Source: JAWVZH01 sp033722295 (GTDB lineage: Bacteria > Bacteroidota > Bacteroidia > Chitinophagales > Saprospiraceae). Taken from it: DNA of 5,832 nt. The stretch is taken from NCBI GenBank assembly GCA_033722295.1, contig JAWVZH010000169.1, positions 1 to 5,832 of the forward strand, given 5' to 3'. A program made the translations under genes and the position numbers. The notes under the pieces were generated by a model. The model searched no databases. It was not told the origin of the DNA and saw nothing but the letters and a program-made list of their open reading frames with translations. Numbering within the stretch: the first letter of the stretch is position 1; each line of letters starts with the position of its first letter. Of the stretch, positions 1 to 5,832 are shown one piece after another.

Positions 1-2
1 AA

Positions 3-2069
3 TCCGGACGTACATTCCTCCTGGGAGAATTACACACTTCCCAGTCGAGAGGTTATAAGTTAGAGGACAAAGAAGAGGAGGATAAAAGCAGATACTATAC
101 AGGGCGCTCCTATAAAGAATATGGGGATACGCTGGCCTGCCATTGTACAGGTACCGGTGAGACAACCGATAATGTCCTTAAATGTGAGTGGGTCAATACC
201 GGAAGCCAACCCATTGTCATCCAGGGTGAAAAAGCCTACACGGGATTGAATGGTGAAGATCAGTCTTATGTTTTTGAAATAGAGCCAATGACCATCATGC
301 CCGGAGATACCTCAAATACCGTTCACTACGGATATTGCACCCACAGGAGAAAGCCGGCAGTGGCTGACGGCGTTCCGACCAACGATCCCATGACCTTCAT
401 AACTGAAAGTGAAGTGGAGAACACCCCCTGGAACGATAGATGTGGTCCTGAAAATGAGAGTATGCCAAAGACGCCTGGTGAACTGATCTCCGTGATGGAA
501 GATATTGGTGAGACGGTAGTAATAAAGGAACCCCAGAGTCCGCTGGATACGCAGGCGGTGGAGCTGCCGGGAGAAGTGGACGTCATTCGAAAAAATGTGG
601 ATGGCACAACAGAGAAAGTGACGGTAGTCGGATTGCAACCACCCCCCAGGGATCCCTGTGAGGATCTGACCCTATTATATCCTGGTACTGAGGTGGCTTT
701 GCCGCTGGTGATCAACGAAGAAATGTATCCAAGACTCTATGGCTCTATCGTTATGGAGGCCTGGGAACAGACTGAAGAGACCCTGGATACCATGTATCAA
801 AATGATGAAATAGAGACCGTCTATTCTTTTGATACTGTAGAGGAAAGGCTGAGTTTGACGCAGAACACAATTTGGAAGCATACGGACTATTTACGCGGTC
901 AGTCGGCCAAGATCACGGAGCAGGATAAGGTGATCTTCGATCAGCTCCAGCAGAATACTGGTCTTTCGAAACAGGAGATCGAGGCGGACTTCGGAGATGA
1001 GATCATACGTGGCTCTACTGAACTGCACAATACAGTGGTTGAAGTGGGTGAAAATGCAGGAATCTATTCCAATGCCCAGACCTACCAACTGTGCTATAGC
1101 GGAGAGGGATGCGGTGGAGAATTGATCGGTCGGGTGCGGAACATGGAAGAGTGCGTCATGATGGGCGGCACCTCCATGGGAGAACTCAAGTATTCGGATT
1201 GCATGGAGATGAAGAAGGTCATGGAGGTAAACGAGAAAATGCGTGAACAGGATAATGATGTCGACATTCTGGATATCGAAAAGAAGACCGACAGGATAAA
1301 TGAATTATGTCAGAACATAAGAAACCTTCGTGAGGAGTTAGGATGTGAAGGCAAGATCGACGAAGAGGCATTTCTCGAAAAGATCACTTCAATTTTCGAA
1401 GAGTTGGGGGGCTTGATCCGTGAACTTGAGAAACCCTGGACAAAGGATGATGTAAAGAACATAAGAAAGCTCCGAAGGACCATTAACAAACTCATTGATG
1501 TATTTCTTTATGAAGGCCTTGAAGGATGTGATGAAGATAATGTTGTTGCCTGGGAATTTCTGAGGGACTGGATCAACAGTAATCTCGGACACATTATATG
1601 GGCTCTTGAAAGACGATTCATGGAGTCGATCGAATGGACCAGGGATGGACTTGTCTTTGATATGCGTGACGAGAGCAGTGGATACCTGGAAGTCGAATTG
1701 TTTTCCTATGCCGGAGCCGCTGTCAGTCTGAGTTTGTATATCATTGAGGATTGCCGTATCAGTGGCGCTTTTGATGAAGAAAGTAAATCAATCACACTAG
1801 AATTTACCCCGGGGGCATGTGAGTTGGATTTTGACGATTGGAGTTTTTGCGGGATGGGTCCTGTATTGCCCCATGACATAATGATCGAAGAAGTTCAAAT
1901 TTTGGGACCTGAAGAAGCTGTGACCATTATAGGTGAAAGGGATGGCGTCAGAACAAAGATCACCATGTCGTATCTCTTTATCTTCAAAGAGTATATTGAA
2001 GAAGACGGAAAATGGGTGTTGAGCAAGCACTGGGAGGCTGCGTCAGGAAAGTCTTTAATGGATGAGTGA
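3..2069 (+). CDS. Large acidic cysteine-containing protein of unknown function, 5'-truncated by window edge
   Basis: I do not recognise this protein. The frame is open from position 3 to the TGA at 2067-2069, giving 688 visible residues. The TTG at 246 is therefore read as an internal Leu rather than a start, and the first in-frame ATG is at 288. The signal peptide, if any, is out of view. Visible residues 41-125 look strand-rich, with a CHC pair (46-48), C61 and a PGDT...GYC segment around 101-112, suggestive of a beta-sandwich-like module (inference). Residues ~249-341 are mostly helical. A four-cysteine cluster follows (364, 370, 384, 400), then a charged helical, possibly coiled-coil stretch (~406-506), then a strand-rich end (~541-688). 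About sixteen cysteines fit an exported, disulfide-bonded protein, but I see no type IX secretion C-terminal domain, and no transmembrane helix is obvious. It is separated from the polysaccharide genes by 189 bp, so a shared role is unproven. The coding call is firm; the function is open. Confidence 0.85.
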   Translation, partial: SGRTFLLGELHTSQSRGYKLEDKEEEDKSRYYTGRSYKEYGDTLACHCTGTGETTDNVLKCEWVNTGSQPIVIQGEKAYTGLNGEDQSYVFEIEPMTIMPGDTSNTVHYGYCTHRRKPAVADGVPTNDPMTFITESEVENTPWNDRCGPENESMPKTPGELISVMEDIGETVVIKEPQSPLDTQAVELPGEVDVIRKNVDGTTEKVTVVGLQPPPRDPCEDLTLLYPGTEVALPLVINEEMYPRLYGSIVMEAWEQTEETLDTMYQNDEIETVYSFDTVEERLSLTQNTIWKHTDYLRGQSAKITEQDKVIFDQLQQNTGLSKQEIEADFGDEIIRGSTELHNTVVEVGENAGIYSNAQTYQLCYSGEGCGGELIGRVRNMEECVMMGGTSMGELKYSDCMEMKKVMEVNEKMREQDNDVDILDIEKKTDRINELCQNIRNLREELGCEGKIDEEAFLEKITSIFEELGGLIRELEKPWTKDDVKNIRKLRRTINKLIDVFLYEGLEGCDEDNVVAWEFLRDWINSNLGHIIWALERRFMESIEWTRDGLVFDMRDESSGYLEVELFSYAGAAVSLSLYIIEDCRISGAFDEESKSITLEFTPGACELDFDDWSFCGMGPVLPHDIMIEEVQILGPEEAVTIIGERDGVRTKITMSYLFIFKEYIEEDGKWVLSKHWEAASGKSLMDE

Positions 2070-2100
2070 TTCAGAACTTCTGCTTACGTTGAAGAAATAA

Positions 2101-2210
2101 ACCAATAAAACAGAGATCTCGGTCGGAAGGAAATATTTTTGCTCCACGCTCCACGCTCCACGCTCCACGCTCCACGCTCCACGCTCCACGCTCCACGCTT
2201 GACCAATAAA
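2101..2210. repeat. 9-bp direct repeat ACCAATAAA flanking the heptamer array
   Basis: ACCAATAAA occurs at 2101-2109 and again at 2202-2210, with 92 bp between the copies that include the whole heptamer array. The match is exactly nine bases, with flanks A/A on the left copy and G/T on the right copy. This could be a target-site duplication left by an inserted segment, a pair of protein-binding half-sites, or chance in an AT-rich spacer. No transposase or terminal inverted repeat accompanies it. Confidence 0.5.
2141..2199. repeat. Heptanucleotide tandem array, (GCTCCAC) x 8 plus partial GCT
   Basis: Eight perfect, uninterrupted copies of GCTCCAC fill 2141-2196, followed by the partial unit GCT. 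The array lies between the unknown gene and the Wzz-like gene and ends 59 bp before the latter's ATG. All three forward frames stop soon after it (TGA 2200, TAA 2207, TAG 2217), so it is not an N-terminal coding extension. Perfect short tandem arrays of this kind are known to change copy number by slipped-strand mispairing. The unit is not a multiple of three, which is tolerated because the region is non-coding. The opposite strand carries GG pairs every seven bases, a weak two-tetrad quadruplex possibility at most. Whether the array affects transcription cannot be told from sequence. Confidence 0.97.
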
Positions 2211-2258
2211 TACCCGTAGGAAAATGACATATATGAACTATTTCTATATTTTCGGGAT

Positions 2259-3323
2259 ATGGATCAACCGCCTTCTTCAGATCGCTTCAGGGATGAGATC
2301 ACTCTGAAAGATGTGATCCTGGCCGTCAGGGAGCACGCGCTGGAAGTTAATCGCTCGCGTCGGTTGTTGTTGGTCTTCATTCTGCTTGGCATAGCTTTCT
2401 ATCTCTACAGGCACATCGCCACGCCGGTAACCTACACAGCGGAATGCACCTTGATGATCAATGAGAAAGAACAGAATATTGGGTTTTCGAATATTCTGGG
2501 CCAGTTCGGCTTAGGTGATGGGAAGGAGTTCAATCTGAAGAAGATCGCCGAACTCGCAAAGACGAGAGCCATGACAGAAGCCGTCATGTTTCAGACTGTG
2601 CCTTTGGATAAAGATTCCGTCCTGCTGGCCAATTACTTTATCAGCGCTCTTGAGTCTGTCGATGAATGGGTAGATGATGATCTGTTCTCCGGGCCGGGCG
2701 AGCTCAAAGGCTTTCAGTTCAACTCCCGACATCCGGAGCGGTTCGAAAGACTGGAGAATCGGGCCCTCCAGAATATGAACCGCCGTATGAATAAAAGGCT
2801 GGAGTCGGACATCGATGACATGACCGGGATTCTAAAATTTAAATTCACCTCACCGGACGAGATATTATCCTATGAGGTGCTCACGAGACTGTACGAATCT
2901 CTTGGTGAGTATTACACAAGTAAAAGCATCGAAAAACAGGAGGCTACATACCGGACCATTGAAATGAAATGCGACAGTCTTGCAGGTGTGCTGAGTAATA
3001 AGGAATATGCTCTGGCAAGTCTGAGAGATACGCGGCGAAGGCAATGGCTTAATGTTGAACAAACCGAGGAGGATCAATTGTATAGAGAGATCAAAATGCT
3101 GAGCATCATGTATGGCGAGGCGCTCAAGAATAAGGAGATGGCCGCTTTTTCCCTGGCTAACGTAAAACCCTTCATCCAGGCCATAGATCAACCGATCTAT
3201 CCATTACAAAGAAATCAAACTATCTGGTGGCGCAATTTGCTCCTTGGTCTGATCGTTGGGACAGCAATTGGGATCGTCGTCATCGTGATGAGAAAAATAT
3301 GGCGCGATGCCCTATATTCCTAG
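2259..3323 (+). CDS. Wzz-like polysaccharide chain-length/co-polymerase protein
   Basis: This is a predicted inner-membrane protein of 354 residues with Wzz/PCP topology. It has a cytoplasmic N-terminus, a first transmembrane helix at about 36-53, a large periplasmic domain (~54-325) rich in helices, and a second transmembrane helix at about 327-345 followed by a short basic tail. Just before the second helix is the proline motif QPIYPLQ (P312, P315), a hallmark of the family. There is no C-terminal tyrosine kinase domain, so it is the kinase-less form. Such proteins regulate polymer length or export of O-antigen or exopolysaccharide. The ATG at 2259 is chosen because an in-frame stop (TAG 2217) lies shortly upstream and the first helix follows at the expected distance. 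No Shine-Dalgarno is visible. It is the first gene of the co-directional cluster. Fold and role class are confident; the exact polymer is unknown. Confidence 0.88.
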   Translation: MDQPPSSDRFRDEITLKDVILAVREHALEVNRSRRLLLVFILLGIAFYLYRHIATPVTYTAECTLMINEKEQNIGFSNILGQFGLGDGKEFNLKKIAELAKTRAMTEAVMFQTVPLDKDSVLLANYFISALESVDEWVDDDLFSGPGELKGFQFNSRHPERFERLENRALQNMNRRMNKRLESDIDDMTGILKFKFTSPDEILSYEVLTRLYESLGEYYTSKSIEKQEATYRTIEMKCDSLAGVLSNKEYALASLRDTRRRQWLNVEQTEEDQLYREIKMLSIMYGEALKNKEMAAFSLANVKPFIQAIDQPIYPLQRNQTIWWRNLLLGLIVGTAIGIVVIVMRKIWRDALYS

Positions 3324-3329
3324 TTAAAA

Positions 3330-3348
3330 TGAGTAATTTTATTACTCA
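3330..3348. promoter_or_regulatory. Perfect 8-bp-arm palindrome directly upstream of the winged-helix gene (candidate operator)
   Basis: The sequence TGAGTAAT-TTT-ATTACTCA is a perfect inverted repeat with 8-bp arms and a 3-bp centre, ending three bases before the ATG at 3352. It occupies most of the 28-nt gap between the Wzz-like gene and a gene for a winged-helix DNA-binding protein, which suggests an autoregulatory operator (inference). As RNA, the stem would have only two G-C pairs and no following U-tract, so it is a poor intrinsic terminator, but it could mask the start codon region. The symmetry is certain; the function is not. Confidence 0.5.
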
Positions 3349-3351
3349 ATT

Positions 3352-3885
3352 ATGATCGAAACTCTGATTTCTTCCAAAACACGCATCAAACTGTTGATGA
3401 AGTTCTTCCTCAACAGCAATACCGTTTCTTACCTGCGTGGACTGGAGAGCGAGTTTGGGGAAAGTACCAATGCCATAAGGGTAGAACTCAACCGGCTTGA
3501 GGAGGCCAATATGTTGAGCTCCTACACTGAAGGTAACAAGAAGTATTTCAAGGCCAACAAGGCTCATCCACTTTTTGGCGAGATCCACAATATCTTACGA
3601 AAACATATAGGCATAGACCAGATCATCGAGAACGTGGTAGATCGACTTGGTGATATTCAAAGTGTGTATCTGGCCGGGGATTTTGCCAAAGGCAAGGACA
3701 GTCCGATCATAGATCTCCTCTTGGTTGGCGACATCGATACGGCCTACTTGATCCAATTGATAGAAAAGACCGAAAAACTGATCAATCGAAAAATAAGATA
3801 TCTTATATATACGAGAGCAGAGGCCAATGGTGGTGTGATCCAAAAACACACCCCTGAACCTCTCTTGCTCTGGACGAAAAACTGA
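3352..3885 (+). CDS. Winged-helix regulator fused to a degenerate nucleotidyltransferase-like domain
   Basis: This 177-residue protein has two parts. Residues ~1-75 fit a winged helix: an initial helix (LISSKTRIKLLMKFF), a recognition-helix-like segment (STNAIRVELNRLEEANML) and a wing (SYTEGNKKYFKANK). Residues ~100-175 resemble a minimal nucleotidyltransferase, with VYLAGDFAKGKDSPIIDLLLVGDID at 105-129 split around the usual GS...D-x-D signature. The serine after the glycine is Asp110, and the first catalytic aspartate is replaced by Ile119, leaving Asp121, so catalysis is doubtful. I associate similar proteins with Bacteroidota exopolysaccharide loci, where they are annotated as ArsR-like or winged-helix regulators; this is from memory. 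It lies 28 nt after the Wzz-like gene and 2 nt before the aminotransferase gene, so co-transcription is likely. DNA binding, perhaps at the palindrome just upstream, is the most plausible role. Its ligand, if any, is unknown. Confidence 0.82.
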   Translation: MIETLISSKTRIKLLMKFFLNSNTVSYLRGLESEFGESTNAIRVELNRLEEANMLSSYTEGNKKYFKANKAHPLFGEIHNILRKHIGIDQIIENVVDRLGDIQSVYLAGDFAKGKDSPIIDLLLVGDIDTAYLIQLIEKTEKLINRKIRYLIYTRAEANGGVIQKHTPEPLLLWTKN

Positions 3886-3887
3886 TT

Positions 3888-5009
3888 ATGGAAAGAAATA
3901 TTCAAATGGTAGATCTGAAGGCGCAATATGCCGGGATCAGGGAAGAAGTACAGGAAGGTCTTATGGAGGTCCTCGAAAGTTGCGCATTCATCAATGGCCC
4001 GGCTGTACAGGATTTTAAGAGAGATCTGGGTGAATACCTTGATGTGAGCCATGTCATTCCGTGTGCGAACGGTACGGATGCGCTGCAATTAGCCTTGATG
4101 GCCCTCGATCTGGAACCGGGAGACGAAGTGATCGTTCCATCCTTCACCTATGTGGCTACAACAGAAGTGATCGCCCTCTTGGGATTGAGGCCTAAATTCG
4201 TTGAAGTTGACGAGAGGACATTCAACATTGATGTCAACAAGATCGAAGACGTCATCACCGACCGGACCCGGGCCATAATGCCAGTTCATCTCTTCGGGCA
4301 ATCCGCCGATATGGAACCCCTCATGGGGATCGCTGACAAACATGATCTTTATGTCATCGAGGATAACGCTCAGGCGATTGGAGCTGAATACGTATATCCT
4401 GATGGCAAGCGTCAAAAGACCGGAACCATCGGTCATATTGGCTGTACTTCTTTTTATCCTTCCAAGAATCTGGGGGCATATGGAGATGCCGGTGCGATCA
4501 TGACCAATGATGATGAATTGGGTCAAAAGATCAGCATGATGGCCAACCATGGTCAGAGCAAGAGGTATTATCACGATCTCATAGGTGTGAACTCGCGTCT
4601 TGATTCCTTTCAGGCGGTTGTCCTTAATGCAAAACTGAAAAGACTGGATGAGTACAACAAAAGACGTCAGCAGGCAGCGGGCACATATGATCAATTGCTC
4701 AATGCTGTGGATACCCTGGTCTTACCGCTGCGAGCACCGTATTCCACCCACGTCTTTCACCAGTATACATTGCTGGCGGAAGACCGCGACGGACTTGCAG
4801 AATTTCTCTCAAATGAGGGCATACCTCATATGATCTACTATCCCGTACCTGTGCATAAGCAAAAAGCCTATTCTCTGTGGTATACCAATGAAGATCTGAC
4901 GACAACTGAAAGGATCGCTGACAGGGTTATCTCTCTGCCGATGCATTCGGAATTAAAGGAGGACGACCAGATCTATATTACCGAAAAGATAAAATCATTT
5001 TACCAGTAA
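3888..5009 (+). CDS. wbpE: DegT/DnrJ/EryC1/StrS-family PLP aminotransferase, WbpE-like
   Basis: This is a cytoplasmic fold-type I aminotransferase of 373 residues, close to the family's usual length (WbpE is about 360). Visible motifs in order are the phosphate-binding NGTDAL (61-66), FTYVAT (86-91), EDNAQAIGA with Asp159 expected to contact the PLP ring nitrogen, SFYPSKNLGAYGD with Lys193 as the Schiff-base lysine, HGQSKRYYHDLIGVNSRLD (221-239), and YYPVPVHKQ and SLPMHSEL near the C-terminus. This ordered set closely parallels what I recall of Pseudomonas WbpE, which transfers an amino group from glutamate to C3 of UDP-3-keto-GlcNAcA. The adjacent WbpD-like acetyltransferase and nucleotide-sugar dehydrogenase support that substrate. 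The gene starts 2 nt after the preceding stop and its TAA overlaps the next ATG by one base, implying translational coupling. A different 3-keto nucleotide sugar is the main alternative. Confidence 0.92.
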   Translation: MERNIQMVDLKAQYAGIREEVQEGLMEVLESCAFINGPAVQDFKRDLGEYLDVSHVIPCANGTDALQLALMALDLEPGDEVIVPSFTYVATTEVIALLGLRPKFVEVDERTFNIDVNKIEDVITDRTRAIMPVHLFGQSADMEPLMGIADKHDLYVIEDNAQAIGAEYVYPDGKRQKTGTIGHIGCTSFYPSKNLGAYGDAGAIMTNDDELGQKISMMANHGQSKRYYHDLIGVNSRLDSFQAVVLNAKLKRLDEYNKRRQQAAGTYDQLLNAVDTLVLPLRAPYSTHVFHQYTLLAEDRDGLAEFLSNEGIPHMIYYPVPVHKQKAYSLWYTNEDLTTTERIADRVISLPMHSELKEDDQIYITEKIKSFYQ

Positions 5010-5590
5010 TGTCAACATTCATTCACGATACTGCAGTCATTGATGCCGGGGCAAAGATCGGTTCCGGAACACGGATCTGGCACTTTTGTCATATCATGTC
5101 AGGTGCGATCATTGGTGAAGGATGTTCCCTCGGACAAAATGTATTTGTAGCGGATGATGTCATTCTTGGCACTAATGTGAAGGTGCAGAACAATGTCTCC
5201 ATCTATAAGGGGGTCATTTGTGAAGATGATGTGTTTTTGGGCCCTTCCATGGTATTTACCAATATCATCAATCCTCGCAGTGAGGTGGTAAGGCGAGATA
5301 AATATGAGACCACCCTGGTAAGAAAGGGTGTCTCAATAGGCGCCAACGCTACTATTCTTAGTGGCATCGAGCTGGGAAGATATGCTTTTATAGGAGCAGG
5401 CGCCGTCATCACCAAGGATGTGCAACCTTTTGCCATCATTGTCGGTAACCCTGGAATTAGAATGGGCTGGATGAGCCGGTACGGGCATAAGCTGGACTTC
5501 GACAGATCCGGTTATGCTACGTGCCCGGAAAGCAGCGAGAAGTATGAATTGTCAGGTGGTGAAGTAAGAATAATAGAAGAAGATGAATAA
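5009..5590 (+). CDS. wbpD: Left-handed beta-helix N-acetyltransferase, WbpD/WlbB-like
   Basis: This 193-residue hexapeptide-repeat acyltransferase is almost the same length as WbpD (about 191). The repeats run from residue ~5 to ~140 (for example IGSGTRIWHFCHI, IGEGCSLGQNVFV, IGANATILSG). The diagnostic loop GPSMVFTNIINPRS at 78-91 includes Asn85, near where WlbB-type enzymes carry an important Asn. The segments SLGQNVFV, VFTN-NPR, LVRKG and GWMS all parallel WbpD as I remember it. The expected reaction is acetyl-CoA-dependent acetylation of the 3-amino group of UDP-GlcNAc3NA, giving UDP-GlcNAc(3NAc)A, in the cytoplasm and probably as a trimer (family knowledge). The start ATG overlaps the aminotransferase stop codon by one base, so the two proteins are probably made together from one message. 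The C-terminal tail after residue ~155 is acidic and matches the WbpD style of ending. I see no defects. Confidence 0.92.
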   Translation: MSTFIHDTAVIDAGAKIGSGTRIWHFCHIMSGAIIGEGCSLGQNVFVADDVILGTNVKVQNNVSIYKGVICEDDVFLGPSMVFTNIINPRSEVVRRDKYETTLVRKGVSIGANATILSGIELGRYAFIGAGAVITKDVQPFAIIVGNPGIRMGWMSRYGHKLDFDRSGYATCPESSEKYELSGGEVRIIEEDE

Positions 5591-5604
5591 TCAGACCTGT
5601 TGAA

Positions 5605-5832
5605 ATGAAGATCTATCAGGCCTTAGAACAAAAGGAAAAGAAAATTGCCGTTATAGGCCTGGGCTACGTCGGCCTGCCCCTCGCCCTGGCACTAGCGAGG
5701 AAATTTTCCGTGATTGGGTTTGATCACACCGAGGAGAGGATATCCCTGATGAAAAAAGGGATCGACCCTTCTAAAGAACTGGCCCCCAAAGATTTTGAAG
5801 AATGTGATATTCAATTTACCAGTCGTGAGTCT
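5605..5832 (+). CDS. Nucleotide-sugar dehydrogenase (TviB/WbpO/WbpA type), 3'-truncated by window edge
   Basis: An ATG at 5605 opens a frame that runs to the window end without a stop, giving 76 residues. An N-terminal Rossmann fold is clear: KKIAVIGLGYVGLPLALAL holds the dinucleotide motif G18-L-G-Y-V-G23, and the following strand ends at Asp40, expected to bind the NAD ribose. The segment ERISLMKKGIDPSKEL (44-59) resembles the TviB/VipA/WbpO branch, which oxidises C6 of UDP-GlcNAc or UDP-GalNAc to the uronic acid. Together with the two genes upstream it would supply the first step of the diacetamido-uronic acid pathway. It starts 14 nt after the acetyltransferase stop, so it is likely in the same operon. 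The catalytic Cys and Lys lie beyond the window, so WbpA-type and WbpO-type substrates cannot be separated, and no symbol is given. Confidence 0.9.
   Translation, partial: MKIYQALEQKEKKIAVIGLGYVGLPLALALARKFSVIGFDHTEERISLMKKGIDPSKELAPKDFEECDIQFTSRES

Noticed and set aside
246..2069. Start of the unknown gene at the TTG at 246
   Set aside because: The same frame is open without a stop from position 3, and the upstream residues are protein-like (including a CHC pair and a tryptophan), so the TTG is read as an internal Leu and the gene is truncated by the window edge.
2072..2140. Terminator after the unknown gene (CAGAA-C-TTCTG at 2072-2082; T-run at 2136-2140)
   Set aside because: The inverted repeat has a one-base loop and no adjacent T-run, and the T-run has no GC-rich stem before it, since GAGATCTC at 2113-2120 is a loopless palindrome.
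2055..2199. Minus-strand open frame through the heptamer array, with GTG starts and repeated VERGAWS
   Set aside because: The openness comes from the stop-free repeat. There is no ATG, the length is only about 50 codons, and the non-repeat part overlaps the end of the unknown gene and the spacer without any protein-like pattern.
2141..2199. CRISPR array
   Set aside because: The units are 7 bp and directly abutting, with no spacers and no cas genes nearby.
2199..2258. Promoter for the Wzz-like gene (TTGACC at 2199, TATATTTT at 2245)
   Set aside because: TTGACC has no -10-like hexamer at 16-19 bp, and TATATTTT resembles the Bacteroidota -7 element but has no TTTG about 20 bp upstream and would place the transcript start almost on the ATG. 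A promoter is expected here but I cannot place it.
4089..4694. 201-codon minus-strand open frame
   Set aside because: It lies wholly inside the aminotransferase gene, whose product shows the full set of family motifs. The antisense translation shows no recognisable domain.

Overview
The window looks like the start of a cell-surface polysaccharide gene cluster from a Bacteroidota bacterium, possibly of the Saprospiria type. Three things suggest this. None of the five visible start codons has a purine-rich Shine-Dalgarno sequence (the upstream bases include ttttcgggat, ttactcaatt and ttttaccagta). A winged-helix/nucleotidyltransferase-like protein sits between a Wzz-type gene and sugar genes, an arrangement I associate with Bacteroidota exopolysaccharide loci. 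The genes are densely packed at moderate GC. The phylum is an inference and the class is a guess. All genes are on the + strand.

Positions 3-2069 hold the 3' part of a large, cysteine-containing, acidic protein that I do not recognise. Its frame is open to the left edge of the window, so its true start lies outside. A 189-bp intergenic region (2070-2258) follows. It carries eight perfect copies of a 7-bp unit (GCTCCAC), bracketed by two copies of the 9-mer ACCAATAAA. All three forward frames close just after the array, so it does not code for the start of the next gene.

From 2259 to the right edge is a co-directional run that reads as one polysaccharide operon: a Wzz-like inner-membrane chain-length protein; a small winged-helix protein with a degenerate nucleotidyltransferase domain, preceded by a perfect 19-bp palindrome; a WbpE-like PLP aminotransferase; a WbpD-like hexapeptide N-acetyltransferase; and the first 76 codons of a TviB/WbpO/WbpA-type nucleotide-sugar dehydrogenase. 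Gaps are 28 nt, 2 nt, a 1-nt overlap and 14 nt.

The last three genes correspond to three of the four steps known from Pseudomonas and Bordetella for turning UDP-GlcNAc into UDP-2,3-diacetamido-2,3-dideoxy-glucuronic acid: C6 oxidation, C3 oxidation (not seen here, expected nearby), C3 transamination and 3-N-acetylation. The sugar would feed a polymer whose length the Wzz-like protein helps set. The winged-helix protein is the obvious local candidate regulator. I see no mobile element, RNA gene or CRISPR array. The polysaccharide genes belong to known families. The less explained parts are the heptamer array, the palindrome with its regulator, and the large unknown protein.
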